Assembly: GCA_046724665.1 (NCBI GenBank)
Contig: JBKOWZ010000039.1
Coordinates: 1-43,903 of the forward strand
Direction of reading: 5' to 3'
DNA from: Actinocrinis sp046724665
GTDB taxonomy: Bacteria > Actinomycetota > Actinomycetes > Streptomycetales > Catenulisporaceae
DNA: 43,903 nt
Shown: positions 16,905 to 25,947 of the stretch, one piece after another
Layout: each line of letters begins with the position of its first letter
Position numbering within the stretch: position 1 is the first letter of the stretch
Translations under genes and position numbers: made by a program
The notes under the pieces: model-generated
Told to the model about the DNA's origin: nothing
Seen by the model: the letters and a program-made list of their open reading frames with translations, nothing else
Databases searched by the model: none

Positions 16905-16955
16905 CACACCGGAGGGCCGCCCGCGCGGTTGCGTTGCGGGCGGCCCTCCGGTGTG
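16905..16955. terminator. Bidirectional 20-bp stem terminator
   Basis: Arms at 16905-16924 and 16936-16955 are perfect 20-base complements around an 11-base loop. The element lies between convergent genes (DUF349 stop at 16886, Uma2 stop at 16968) and should end transcription both ways. There is no long U tract, which is common in actinobacteria. Confidence 0.85.
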
Positions 16956-16967
16956 ACTGAAGACGAA

Positions 16968-17582
16968 TCAGTCCCTGGGATCAACCGGTAGATCCGCCGT
17001 CTCGATGACCAGCGGATACAGCGCTTCGGACTTCACCGGCCGACCGTAGTGGATGACTTCCCGCAGCGAGTACTCGCCTTCTTCGGGATGCGCGTACCGT
17101 GTGGCTGAACGCGCATAGGGATCGAAGACCACGTACTCGGGAATCTCGGCACGCGCATAGACGCCCACCTTGACCCCGTAGTCGAAGTCCCGCGTGCTCG
17201 GGGAGATGACTTCGAACAGGAGCTTGATCCACTCCGGCTTGCACACCGAGATGTTCCGCTCATACTCGGCCTTCGAGATGACTGCCAGGTCGGGACAGTA
17301 CTCGTGCACCTTGGGCTCGAAAGGTGTGAGCACGTCGTAGACGAACCAATACTCGGCAGGCAACTGGGCCTCGAGCTGCTTCTGGAGCTCGAAGATCGTC
17401 CCGCCGTGCATGGCTCGTAGTGGACTCATGACGATGTTCTCCCCGATGACTTCGATCGTCTGGAATCGCCCTTGCAGATCGATCTCGTGGAGAAGCGTTT
17501 CGACCTCGACCTGCTCAAGCGTTGCTGTCACTTCAACCTCCTCGGATTGTTGATCAGCAGGCCGATCGTATCGTTCAGTCAT
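16968..17582 (-). CDS. Uma2 family (DUF820) nuclease-fold protein
   Basis: A 204-residue protein of the Uma2/DUF820 group, which has a PD-(D/E)XK restriction-like fold. Visible residues are CPD with D98, FEVISPST with E124, D132, K138, Y142 and the EYVVFD strand (149-154); these fit the family pattern PD...EV-SPST...D...K...Y...EYW. Members have no settled role and abound in cyanobacteria and actinobacteria. The ATG at 17582 was chosen because GAGGA lies just upstream, overlapping the rel stop; the gene starts seven bases after rel and is probably cotranscribed. Third-position GC is visibly lower than in its neighbours, suggesting a later arrival in this conserved locus. Confidence 0.85.
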   Translation of the reverse strand: MTERYDRPADQQSEEVEVTATLEQVEVETLLHEIDLQGRFQTIEVIGENIVMSPLRAMHGGTIFELQKQLEAQLPAEYWFVYDVLTPFEPKVHEYCPDLAVISKAEYERNISVCKPEWIKLLFEVISPSTRDFDYGVKVGVYARAEIPEYVVFDPYARSATRYAHPEEGEYSLREVIHYGRPVKSEALYPLVIETADLPVDPRD

Positions 17583-17589
17583 GACATCC

Positions 17590-20100
17590 TCACACTCGGT
17601 AGACGTCGTAGACGCCCTCGATGCCGCGGACGGCACGCAGGACGTGGCCGAGGTGCTTCGGGTCGCCCATCTCGAAGGTGAAGCGGGACATCGCGACGCG
17701 GTCGCGGGAAGTGTTCACCGTGGCCGACAGGATGTTGACGTGCTGGTCGGACAGCACGCGGGTGACGTCGGACAGCAGCCGGGCCCGGTCGAGCGCCTCG
17801 ACCTGGATGGAGACCAGGAAGACGCTGGTGGCGGTGGGCGCCCACTCGACTTCCATCATGCGTTCGGGCTGGGTCATCAGCGACTCGATGTTGCCGCAGT
17901 CCTGGCGGTGCACCGAGACGCCGTTGCCGCGGGTGACGAAGCCGACGATCGCGTCGCCGGGGACCGGGGTGCAGCAGCGCGAGAGCTTGACCCAGATGTC
18001 GTCCGCGCCCTTGACCAGGACGCCCGGGTCGCCGCCCGGGCGGCCGCGGCGGCGCTCGGACTTCTCGCCGGGCAGCTGCGGGAGGGTGGACTCGGCCAGG
18101 TCCTCGGTCGCGCCCTCCTCGCCGCCGAGGGTCTGGATGAGGCGCTGCACCACCGACTGCGCCGAGACGTGGTTCTCGCCGATCGCCGCGTAGAGCGCCG
18201 AGATGTCCGCGTAGTGCAGGTCGAGCGCGATCGAGCCGAGCGATTCGCTGGACAGCAGCCGCTGCAACGGCAGGCCCTGCTTGCGCATCGTCTTGGCCAG
18301 CTGCTCGCGGCCCTGCTCGATGGCCTCCTCGCGCCGCTCCTTGGTGAAGTGCGCGCGGATCTTGTTCCTCGCGCGCGGGGACGCGACGAAGCCGAGCCAG
18401 TCGCGGCTCGGGCCCGCGGTGGGCGCCTTGGAGGTGAAGATCTCGACCACGTCGCCGTTGTCGAGCTTCGACTCGAGCGGCACCAGGCGGCCGTTGACCC
18501 TGGCCCCGATGCAGTGGTGGCCGACCTCGGTGTGCACGGCGTACGCGAAATCGACCGGCGTGGAGCCGGACGGCAGCGGTATCACGTCGCCCTTGGGCGT
18601 GAAGACGAAGACCTCGGAGGCGGACAGGTCGAAGCGCAGCGAGTCGAGGAACTCGCCCGGATCGGCGGTCTCCCGCTGCCAGTCGAGCAGCTGGCGCAGC
18701 CAGGCCATGTCGCCGACCTTGGCCGCCGCCGGATCGACGGGCGCGCCGCCGGGGCCGCGGACGGCCTCCTCCTTGTACTTCCAGTGCGCGGCCACTCCGT
18801 ACTCGGCCCGCCGGTGCATCGAGTAGGTGCGGATCTGGAGCTCGACCGCCTTGCCCTGCGGCCCGATCACCGTGGTGTGCAGGCTCTGGTACATGTTGAA
18901 CTTCGGCATCGCGATGTAGTCCTTGAACCGGCCGGGGACCGGGTTCCACCGCGCGTGGATGGTGCCGAGGGCCGCGTAGCAGTCGCGGACCGACTCGACC
19001 AGGACGCGGATGCCGACGAGGTCGTAGATCTCGGTGAAGTCGCGGCCCCGTACGATCATCTTCTGGTAGACCGAGTAGTAGTGCTTCGGCCGGCCGGTGA
19101 CCGTGGCCTTGATCCGGGCGCCGTGCAGGTCGCCCTGGACCATGTCGATGACCTGCGCCAGGAACTCCTCGCGCTTGGGCGCGCGCTCGGCGACCAGGTG
19201 CACGATCTCGTCGTACATCTTCGGGTAGAGGATCGCGAACGCGAGGTCCTCAAGCTCCCACTTGATCGTGTTCATGCCGAGGCGGTGCGCCAGCGGGGCG
19301 TAGATCTCCAGGGTCTCGCGGGACTTCTGCTCCTGCTTGTCCCGGCGCATGTACCGCATGGTGCGCATGTTGTGCAGCCGGTCGGCCAGCTTGATCACCA
19401 GGACGCGGATGTCCCGGGCCATCGCCACGACCATCTTGCGCACGGTCTCGGCCTGCGCCGCCTCGCCGAGCTTGACCTTGTCCAGCTTGGTCACGCCATC
19501 GACCAGCAGCGCCACCGTCTCGCCGAAGTCGCGGCGCAGCATGTCGAGGGTGTAGTCGGTGTCCTCGACGGTGTCGTGCAGCAGGCCCGCGCACAGGGTC
19601 GGCACGTCCATGCCCAGCTCGGCCAGGATCGTGGTGACCGCGACGGGGTGGGTGATGTACGGGTCGCCGCTCTTGCGCCGCTGACCGCGGTGGTACTTCT
19701 CGGCCATCTGGTAGGCGCGCTCGAGCGTGCGCAGGTCGGCCTTGGGGTCGCTGGCCCGCACGATGCGGAACAGCGGCTCCAGGACCGGGCTGGGGCCGCC
19801 GGGGCGCGGACCGCCGAGACGCGCCAGCCGGGCGCGAACCCGGCTGGAGGCTGCTGGCGCGGTGGCGGTGCGTATCACCGGGGCGGGAACGCGCGACGGC
19901 TGCTGCGGCTGGCCGTCCTGCTGCGTCGGCGCCGGTGAGGAGGCCGACTGCGGCTGCGGCGCGGAAGAGGGCGTCGGCGCGGCCGTGTCCGGACCCGCGG
20001 GAGTGGCGGACGGCGCGGGCGTCGGCCCGGTCCGCTTGTCCTGCTGGGCTCGTACGGCTGCCTCCGGCGTGGTCGTCAAGCGACTACCTCCCTGGCCCAT
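17590..20100 (-). CDS. relA: Bifunctional (p)ppGpp synthetase/hydrolase Rel
   Basis: About 836 residues. The N-terminal 100 residues are a proline/threonine/glutamine-rich extension. The HD hydrolase domain follows (HDTVED, H175 and D176), then the synthetase domain with RFKD at 391-394, the RxKD form of bifunctional Rel rather than the ExDD form of monofunctional RelA, then TGS (about 495-557), a zinc-finger-like region with CC and HRQDC, and a C-terminal ACT/RRM domain. It makes and degrades the alarmone (p)ppGpp in the stringent response. I chose the ATG at 20100, with AGGTGA upstream; an ATG at 20124 has no ribosome site, and a TTG at 20079 with GGGAGG is also possible. apt lies upstream, as in other actinobacteria. 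Confidence 0.95.
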   Translation of the reverse strand: MGQGGSRLTTTPEAAVRAQQDKRTGPTPAPSATPAGPDTAAPTPSSAPQPQSASSPAPTQQDGQPQQPSRVPAPVIRTATAPAASSRVRARLARLGGPRPGGPSPVLEPLFRIVRASDPKADLRTLERAYQMAEKYHRGQRRKSGDPYITHPVAVTTILAELGMDVPTLCAGLLHDTVEDTDYTLDMLRRDFGETVALLVDGVTKLDKVKLGEAAQAETVRKMVVAMARDIRVLVIKLADRLHNMRTMRYMRRDKQEQKSRETLEIYAPLAHRLGMNTIKWELEDLAFAILYPKMYDEIVHLVAERAPKREEFLAQVIDMVQGDLHGARIKATVTGRPKHYYSVYQKMIVRGRDFTEIYDLVGIRVLVESVRDCYAALGTIHARWNPVPGRFKDYIAMPKFNMYQSLHTTVIGPQGKAVELQIRTYSMHRRAEYGVAAHWKYKEEAVRGPGGAPVDPAAAKVGDMAWLRQLLDWQRETADPGEFLDSLRFDLSASEVFVFTPKGDVIPLPSGSTPVDFAYAVHTEVGHHCIGARVNGRLVPLESKLDNGDVVEIFTSKAPTAGPSRDWLGFVASPRARNKIRAHFTKERREEAIEQGREQLAKTMRKQGLPLQRLLSSESLGSIALDLHYADISALYAAIGENHVSAQSVVQRLIQTLGGEEGATEDLAESTLPQLPGEKSERRRGRPGGDPGVLVKGADDIWVKLSRCCTPVPGDAIVGFVTRGNGVSVHRQDCGNIESLMTQPERMMEVEWAPTATSVFLVSIQVEALDRARLLSDVTRVLSDQHVNILSATVNTSRDRVAMSRFTFEMGDPKHLGHVLRAVRGIEGVYDVYRV

Positions 20101-20196
20101 CGTGTCACCTGGGCTCTGTTCCATGGTACCGGCGTCGGGCCGGGCTTAGGCCGTGCTTGATTCACTTCGCGGCCGGCCTCGACGCGAGCGCCCGGC

Positions 20197-20730
20197 TCAG
20201 ACCGTGAGCAGCGCGGTGACCGGCACGCCGGGAGCCTCGGCGGCGAGGCGGGCGCGGCCGGACAGGAAGCTCAGTTCCATCAGCACGGACACGCCGACCA
20301 GCTCGGCCCCGCTGCGGCGCACGGCTTCGACCGCGGCGGCCGCGGTGCCCCCGGTGGCCAGCACGTCGTCCACGATCAGGACGCGGTCACCGGGCAGGAA
20401 GGAGTCGCGGTGGATCTCCAGCGTCGCCTCGCCGTACTCGAGCGCGTAGGAGACGGCGTGGACGGCCCCGGGCAGCTTGCCCGCCTTGCGGACCGGGATG
20501 AAGCCGAGTTCGGCCTCGACCGCGACCGGGGCGGCCAGGATGAAGCCGCGCGCCTCGAGGCCGACCACCTTGGTGGCCCGCGCCTCACGGGCGTGCCGGG
20601 CGAACTCGCCGGTCATCGCGCGGAACGCCTTCGGGTCGGCCAGCAGCGGGGTTATGTCCTTGAAGAGGATGCCGGGCTTCGGGTAGTCGGGCACGTCCCT
20701 GATCCGGGAGGCGAGCAGCTCAGCGATCAC
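20197..20730 (-). CDS. apt: Adenine phosphoribosyltransferase
   Basis: A 177-residue type I phosphoribosyltransferase. The PRPP-binding motif VLIVDDVLATGGTA is at 117-130, and the N-terminus (RIRDVPDYPKPGILFKDITPLL) is characteristic of APRT. It converts adenine and PRPP to AMP in purine salvage. The GTG at 20730 lacks a ribosome binding site but has TACAGT ending six bases upstream, indicating a leaderless mRNA. Placement between secF and rel is conserved in actinobacteria. Confidence 0.95.
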   Translation of the reverse strand: MIAELLASRIRDVPDYPKPGILFKDITPLLADPKAFRAMTGEFARHAREARATKVVGLEARGFILAAPVAVEAELGFIPVRKAGKLPGAVHAVSYALEYGEATLEIHRDSFLPGDRVLIVDDVLATGGTAAAAVEAVRRSGAELVGVSVLMELSFLSGRARLAAEAPGVPVTALLTV

Positions 20731-20736
20731 GCGCCA

Positions 20737-20742
20737 ACTGTA
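20737..20742 (-). promoter_or_regulatory. -10 box of apt (leaderless)
   Basis: TACAGT on the minus strand fits TANNNT and ends six bases before the GTG at 20730. There is no clear -35. It lies just downstream of the secF terminator, consistent with apt starting its own transcript. Confidence 0.45.
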
Positions 20743-20768
20743 GTGGCTCGCGCGGGCGGTAATGCATT

Positions 20769-20806
20769 GGGCTCGGGTTACCGCGACGTTGCGGTAACCC
20801 GAGCCC
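20769..20806 (-). terminator. 16-bp stem terminator between secF and apt
   Basis: Arms at 20769-20784 and 20791-20806 are perfect 16-base complements with the six-base loop gacgtt. The core of the stem is GGTTACCGC/GCGGTAACC, the sequence that recurs at other gene ends in this window. It sits 36 bases after the secF stop. Confidence 0.85.
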
Positions 20807-20841
20807 GATGAGCAGTGTGGAGTTGTGAAAGTTGCGTGCGA

Positions 20842-22014
20842 CTAGCGACGCTTCGAGCGAGGCTGGTTACGCACCGGCTGCTTACGTGCGCCGCGCTGAC
20901 CGGGGGCCTGCGCAGCCTGGGCCGGCTTGGCGTCCTGCGGTTCGACGGCGCCTGCCGCGCCCGAGCCTCCCGAGCCCGCACCCGCACCTGCGGTAGCCGG
21001 GACCGCGCCGGAGGTGACCTTCGCCGCCGCACGCCGCTCCGCGGTCGCCTTGGCCGACGCGAGCCGCTGCTCCTGCGCGCGCACCGCCGGCTCGAACTCC
21101 TTGAGCCAGACCAGCGTCGGGGTGGCCACCAGGATCGAGGAGACCGTTCCGGCGCCGATGCCGACCAGCAGGGCGAGCGCGAGGTCCTGGAGCACCGCGG
21201 CCTGCGAGACGGTGCCGCCGAACAGCAGCGCGGCGACCGGGATCAGCGCGATCAGCGAGGTGTTGAGCGAACGGACCAGGGTCTGGTTGATCGCCAGGTT
21301 CGCCGCCGAGCCGTAGCCGAGCTTGCCCTGATCGACCAGGTGCCGCTTGTTCTCCTTGACCTTGTCGAAGACCACGACCGCGTCGTACATCGAGTAGCCG
21401 AGGATGGTCAGGAAGCCGACCACCGTGGACGGGGAGACCTCCAGGCCGGACCACGCGTAGACCCCGACGGTGATCACGATCACGTTGACCAGCGAGATCA
21501 GCGCCGCGACGGCCATCTTCCACTCGAAGAAGATGGCCAGGTACACCGCCAGCAGGATCAGGAAGATGATCAGCGCCTGGATCGCCTGCTTGGAGATGTC
21601 GTGGCCCCAGCTCGCGCCGACCTGCTCGACGGTCACCTTGCTCTGGTCGATCCCGGCGGCCTTGGCCAGGTCCTCGGTCAGCTTCTGCTGGGCGGCCGGG
21701 CTGATCGTGGTGGTGGTGACGGTCACCTGGCGGCCGCCGCCGACGATCCGGTGGTCCTGCACGGTCGGCGCGGGCACGCCGTCGGCCGAGGCGATCGAGC
21801 CGACCTGGTCGGTGCTGAGCGTGGCGCTCGGCACGGTGATCACCGAGCCGCCCCGGAAGTCCACGCTGAAGTGCAGGCCGCGCACCACCATGCCGAGCGC
21901 GGCCAGCAGCAGCACGATCCCGAAGACCGCAGCCCAGCGGCGGCGGCGCGCGACGATCTGGAACGAGATCTCGCCCCGGTAGAGGCGGTTACCCATGGAG
22001 CCAAGGCCGGCCAT
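20842..22014 (-). CDS. secF: Protein translocase subunit SecF
   Basis: A 390-residue SecF with six predicted membrane helices: one near the N-terminus (about 26-45), an extracytoplasmic loop beginning FSVDFRGGSVI, and five helices after about residue 135, including VVGFLTILGYSMYDAVVVFDKVKEN. With SecD it uses the proton-motive force to help SecYEG-dependent export. The ATG shares one base with the secD stop (TGATG), so synthesis is coupled. The C-terminal 90 residues are an alanine/glycine/proline-rich, basic cytoplasmic tail longer than usual. Confidence 0.96.
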   Translation of the reverse strand: MAGLGSMGNRLYRGEISFQIVARRRRWAAVFGIVLLLAALGMVVRGLHFSVDFRGGSVITVPSATLSTDQVGSIASADGVPAPTVQDHRIVGGGRQVTVTTTTISPAAQQKLTEDLAKAAGIDQSKVTVEQVGASWGHDISKQAIQALIIFLILLAVYLAIFFEWKMAVAALISLVNVIVITVGVYAWSGLEVSPSTVVGFLTILGYSMYDAVVVFDKVKENKRHLVDQGKLGYGSAANLAINQTLVRSLNTSLIALIPVAALLFGGTVSQAAVLQDLALALLVGIGAGTVSSILVATPTLVWLKEFEPAVRAQEQRLASAKATAERRAAAKVTSGAVPATAGAGAGSGGSGAAGAVEPQDAKPAQAAQAPGQRGARKQPVRNQPRSKRR

Positions 22015-23885
22015 CAGACATCCACCCGCTTCGTTTCGTCACTGGCTACTTCGCCGGCCGCCGCCTGCTCGGCCGCGCGGCGCCGCTCGGCGATCGTCAT
22101 GCGCCGCTCGCCGCGGGCCGCGCCGGGCCGGTAGACGGTGGCCCGGGTGCCGCCGAGCCGCTGCGCGTCCAGGCCGGACCACTTGTGCCCGCCGCCGAAG
22201 AACTCGGTCCTGGCGGCCAGGGTGATCAGCGGCTTGGTGAACAGGAACACCACGAAGACGTCGATCACCGTGGTCAGGCCCAGGGTGAAGGCGAAGCCCT
22301 TGACCGAGCCGATGGACATCAGGTACAGCACCACCGAGGCGAGGAAGGACACGAAGTCCGAGGCGATGATGGTGCGCCGCGCCCGGTTCCAGCCGTGTTC
22401 GACCGCGGTGCGCAGGGTGCGGCCCTCGCGCACCTCGTCGCGCAGTCGCTCGAAGAACACCACGAACGAGTCCGCGGTGATACCGATGGCGACGATCAGG
22501 CCGGCCACGCCCGCGAGCGAGAGGGTGAAGCCCATCAGCGGGCCGAGCAGCACCGCGGAGGCGTAGGTCAGCGCCGCGGCCACCACCAGGCTGGAGATCG
22601 CGACCGAGGCGAGGCCCCGGTAGTAGAAGATGACGTACATGAACACCAGGCCGAGGCCGATCGCGCCGGCGATCAGGCCGCCGGACAGCTCGCGGCCGCC
22701 GAGGGTCGGCGAGACGATCGAGACCTGGGAGATGTCGAACTTCAGCGGCAGCGCGCCGTAGTTCAGCACGGTGGCCAGGGTGTCCGCGTCGCCCTGCGAG
22801 AACGAGCCGGTGATCTGGGCCTGGCCGCCGGTGATGGCGCCCTGGTTGACCACCGGGGCGGACTGGACCACGCCGTCGAGCACGATCGCGAACTGGCCGC
22901 TGCCGCTCTTGCTCGAGTACTGCTGGTAGAGCTGCTGGGTGGCGGTGGCGAACGCGGTGGTGCCCTTGGCGTTGAAGGTCAGGTTGATCTGCCAGCTGTT
23001 GGTCACCGTCTGCCCGGCCATGACCGGCACGGCCTGCGCGCTCTTGACGTCGGTGCCGGAGACCTGGGACGGGCCGAGCAGGTACTTGTAGGCGTGGTCC
23101 TTGTCGCAGGTCGCGACGTAGTCGGTCGGCAGCGCCGCCGCGGCGGCCTTGGTCGCGGTCTTGTCGGTGCAGTCGATGTTCGCGAACAGCTCGGCGGCCT
23201 TGGTCTGCGACGCGGAGGCCGAGGAGGTCGTGCTCGGGCTCGGCGTGGCGCCGGCGGACGAGGAGGCCTTGGGCGTGGCGGAGGCCGAAGCCGCCGCCGG
23301 GCTGGCACTGGCCGCGTCGTGCAGCGTGGTCAGCTTGTCGGCCTGGCCGGAGGGCTTCGTGCTGGGCGTGGCCGACGCGGACGTGGACGCCGACGGGGTG
23401 CCGGACGGCTTGGCGCTGCCCGAGGCGGACGGGCCGGCGGTCGGCACGGTGGCGGCCGCCGCCTCCTGGAGCACCGGACGGAAGTACAGCAGCGCCGTCT
23501 GGCCGATCTGGTTGACCAGGGCCTGCGAGTTGTGGCCGGGGATCTCGACCTGGATGGTGTTCGAGCCCTGCTGCGAGACCTGCGCCTCGGAGACGCCGAA
23601 CGCGTTGACCCGCTCGTTCATGATGCTGACCGCGGTACCCATGGCCTCGCCGGTGATGCCCGTCGTGCTGCCGGGCGCGGGGCTCGCGCTGTAGACCGCG
23701 CTGGTGCCGCCGGCCAGGTCGATGGCCAGGTGGGGCTTGGTGTTGCCGGTGCCGAACATGCTGGCGTACAGCGCCACCACGACGAGCGCCAAGAACGCCA
23801 GCGGGCGCCAGGGCCCCTGCCCCGCGCCGGTCACCCACCCACGGGCCCCGGGGCGCTTGCCGCTCCGGGATTTCCTCGCAGCCAC
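22014..23885 (-). CDS. secD: Protein translocase subunit SecD
   Basis: A 623-residue SecD. Helix 1 is at about 28-45, the large extracytoplasmic P1 region extends to about 410, and five further helices form the RND-like core, with IGITADSFVVFFERLRDE and the G-x-x-x-x-R patterns. It works with SecF in protein export. The GTG at 23885 has AGGAGAAG upstream. Residues about 142-230 are a low-complexity serine/threonine/alanine/proline stretch inserted in the P1 loop between the YFRPV strand and the rest, probably a flexible or wall-spanning linker. Confidence 0.96.
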   Translation of the reverse strand: MAARKSRSGKRPGARGWVTGAGQGPWRPLAFLALVVVALYASMFGTGNTKPHLAIDLAGGTSAVYSASPAPGSTTGITGEAMGTAVSIMNERVNAFGVSEAQVSQQGSNTIQVEIPGHNSQALVNQIGQTALLYFRPVLQEAAAATVPTAGPSASGSAKPSGTPSASTSASATPSTKPSGQADKLTTLHDAASASPAAASASATPKASSSAGATPSPSTTSSASASQTKAAELFANIDCTDKTATKAAAAALPTDYVATCDKDHAYKYLLGPSQVSGTDVKSAQAVPVMAGQTVTNSWQINLTFNAKGTTAFATATQQLYQQYSSKSGSGQFAIVLDGVVQSAPVVNQGAITGGQAQITGSFSQGDADTLATVLNYGALPLKFDISQVSIVSPTLGGRELSGGLIAGAIGLGLVFMYVIFYYRGLASVAISSLVVAAALTYASAVLLGPLMGFTLSLAGVAGLIVAIGITADSFVVFFERLRDEVREGRTLRTAVEHGWNRARRTIIASDFVSFLASVVLYLMSIGSVKGFAFTLGLTTVIDVFVVFLFTKPLITLAARTEFFGGGHKWSGLDAQRLGGTRATVYRPGAARGERRMTIAERRRAAEQAAAGEVASDETKRVDV

Positions 23886-24101
23886 GTTGCACTTCTCCTG
23901 TGTGTCAATGCGGGCTCGACACGGCCGTCCCCGGCCCGGGCTCCGTCCGCCCGCTCGCGCGGGGCGTCCAGCTTGCCCGGGCCTGTGGGAACTGCCGTGT
24001 TTGGGACGTTTGCGTTCCGTCCGGCGTTGCCCCCGGCGCTTCGATTCTTCGGAAGTTCTCAGCCTTCGGCGAAGCGGGCCGGGGTGCCGCGGGGGCGGGT
24101 C

Positions 24102-24575
24102 CTACCTCTTCGCGGGCTCCGACACGCCGCGCCGCGCCGCCTCGTCAGCCGCCGAGTCGAGCGCCGGGACCTCGTCGGACGGCTGCTCGCCCCCGCCGCC
24201 GGACGCGGACTCGTGCGCCGCGGCCGCGTTCTCGCCGCCGGGCTCGGTCTCCTCGGTCGCGGCCTCGGCGTGCTCGGCCTCCTCGGCGTCGGTCGCCTCC
24301 GGCTCGGCCTCGTCCTCGTCGGCGGGCGCGACCACGCCGGCGACCGCGGACTTGACGAACTTGAGCCGCACGTCGGGCGTGGTCTCGACGACCACGTGCT
24401 CGTCGTCCACCTCGACCACCTCGCCGACCAGGCCGCCGATGGTCCGCACCTGGGCGCCCACGACCAGGGCCGATTGCAGCTGCGCCGCCTGGGCCTGCCG
24501 CTTGCGGTTGCCGCGGCTGGTCATGAAGATGAAGACGCCGCCGATGACGACGATGTAGATCAACAGTAGATTCAC
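24102..24575 (-). CDS. yajC: Preprotein translocase subunit YajC
   Basis: A 157-residue YajC. One N-terminal membrane helix (NLLLIYIVVIGGVFIFM) is followed by the SRGNRKRQAQ basic turn and the YajC core VVGAQVRTIGGLVGEVVEVDDEHVVVE to about residue 80. The remaining 75 residues are an acidic, alanine-rich, probably disordered tail. It associates with SecDF. The GTG at 24575 gives the normal N-terminus; an upstream frame extension adds an unlikely leader. A promoter lies about 90 bases upstream, and secD follows after a 216-base GC-rich gap in which I see no gene. Confidence 0.92.
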   Translation of the reverse strand: MNLLLIYIVVIGGVFIFMTSRGNRKRQAQAAQLQSALVVGAQVRTIGGLVGEVVEVDDEHVVVETTPDVRLKFVKSAVAGVVAPADEDEAEPEATDAEEAEHAEAATEETEPGGENAAAAHESASGGGGEQPSDEVPALDSAADEAARRGVSEPAKR

Positions 24576-24663
24576 GGTATCGGCTGTTCTTTCGGGACCG
24601 TCCCGCGATTCGACGCGGTAGCGGTCAGCTGCGCGGAGCGCGCAGGCACTCCAGGTCACGCGG

Positions 24664-24693
24664 AGTCTATGCGCTCATACCCGCACGAAACAA
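24664..24693 (-). promoter_or_regulatory. Promoter of yajC-secD-secF
   Basis: On the minus strand TTGTTT (24688-24693) and TAGACT (24664-24669) are 18 bases apart, giving a start near 24657 and a leader of about 80 bases before yajC. This is the best -35/-10 pair in the Sec region. Confidence 0.5.
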
Positions 24694-24763
24694 TGACACC
24701 TGGCCACAGCATGGTCATTTGACGACCCCCGCCGCACCGTTACCGCGCTGTTGCAGTGCCCGA

Positions 24764-25867
24764 TCATGCGTCCGGATCGTCGGATTCGTCGCCGAACAGG
24801 CCGCCTTGCCCCGGTACGGCCCGACCCGGCTGCGCGTGATTCCAGGCGGCGGTCTGCGCGCCGGGGTTCGGCGCCCGCATCCCGAGATGTGCCCAGGCCG
24901 CGGCGGTGGCGATCCGGCCGCGCGGGGTGCGGGCCAGCAGGCCCTGCCGCACCAGGAAGGGTTCGGCGACCTCCTCGACGGTGTCGGACTCCTCGCCGAT
25001 GGCCACCGCGAGCGTGGACAGGCCGACCGGTCCGCCGTTGAAAAGACGTAACAATGCACCGAGCACGGCCCGGTCAAGCCGGTCGAGCCCGCGCTCATCC
25101 ACCTCGTAGACCTCAAGGGCGGCGCGCGCGGCGTCGAGGGTGACCCGGCCATCCCCCCTGACCTGCGCGAAGTCCCGGACCCTGCGCAGCAGCCGGTTGG
25201 CGATGCGCGGGGTGCCGCGGGAGCGGGAGGCGATCTCTGCGGCTCCGTCGGCCTCGATCTCGACGCCGAGCAGCCGCGCGGAGCGGTGCGCCACCAGCTC
25301 GAGGTCCTCGGCCTCGTAGAACTCCAGGTGGCCGGTGAAGCCGAAGCGGTCGCGCAGCGGCGCGGGCAGCAGCCCGGACCTGGTGGTCGCGCCGACGAGG
25401 GTGAACGGTGGAAGTTCCAGCGGGATCGCGGTGGCGCCCGGCCCCTTGCCGACGATGACATCGACCCGGAAGTCCTCCATCGCCATGTACATCATCTCCT
25501 CGGCGGGCCGGGACATCCGGTGGATCTCGTCGAGGAAGAGCACCTCGCCCTCGGTGAGCGAGGAGAGGATCGCGGCCAGGTCGCCGGCGTGCTGGATGGC
25601 GGGACCCGAGGTGATCCGGATCGGCGCGCCGAGCTCGGCCGCGACGATCATCGCCAGCGTGGTCTTGCCGAGTCCGGGCGGCCCGGCCAGCAGGATGTGG
25701 TCGGGCGCGGTGCCGCGGCCCTTCGCCGCGTGCAGGACCAGCTCGAGCTGCTCGCGCACCTTGCGCTGGCCCACGAAGTCCGTGAGCGACTTGGGGCGCA
25801 GCGCGGCCTCCGCGGCGCGGTCGTCCAGATCCGCGGTCGCGTCCATCAGCCGCTGCTCGTCAGCCAT
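24764..25867 (-). CDS. ruvB: Holliday junction branch migration ATPase RuvB
   Basis: A 367-residue AAA+ motor. Walker A GPPGLGKT is at about 62-69 and Walker B FLDEIHR at 111-117; GATTRSGLLPAPLRDRFG carries sensor 1 and the arginine finger region, and a winged-helix DNA-binding domain follows. RuvB hexamers drive branch migration with RuvA. The ATG at 25867 has GAGGGG upstream. The C-terminus is extended by about 25 residues rich in glycine, proline and acidic residues. It is downstream of ruvA and ruvC in the usual order. Confidence 0.97.
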   Translation of the reverse strand: MADEQRLMDATADLDDRAAEAALRPKSLTDFVGQRKVREQLELVLHAAKGRGTAPDHILLAGPPGLGKTTLAMIVAAELGAPIRITSGPAIQHAGDLAAILSSLTEGEVLFLDEIHRMSRPAEEMMYMAMEDFRVDVIVGKGPGATAIPLELPPFTLVGATTRSGLLPAPLRDRFGFTGHLEFYEAEDLELVAHRSARLLGVEIEADGAAEIASRSRGTPRIANRLLRRVRDFAQVRGDGRVTLDAARAALEVYEVDERGLDRLDRAVLGALLRLFNGGPVGLSTLAVAIGEESDTVEEVAEPFLVRQGLLARTPRGRIATAAAWAHLGMRAPNPGAQTAAWNHAQPGRAVPGQGGLFGDESDDPDA

Positions 25868-25947
25868 ACCGTCCCCTCTCGCCGCTACCGCTGGTCCCCC
25901 GCCGCCGACTACCGTGCCGGCCGCCGCCCTTCCCTATCGTCACCCCG

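Noticed and set aside
17581..19938. 785-codon plus-strand frame opposite rel
   Set aside because: Low-complexity shadow of the rel codons, common in high-GC DNA. Rel is unmistakable on the other strand.
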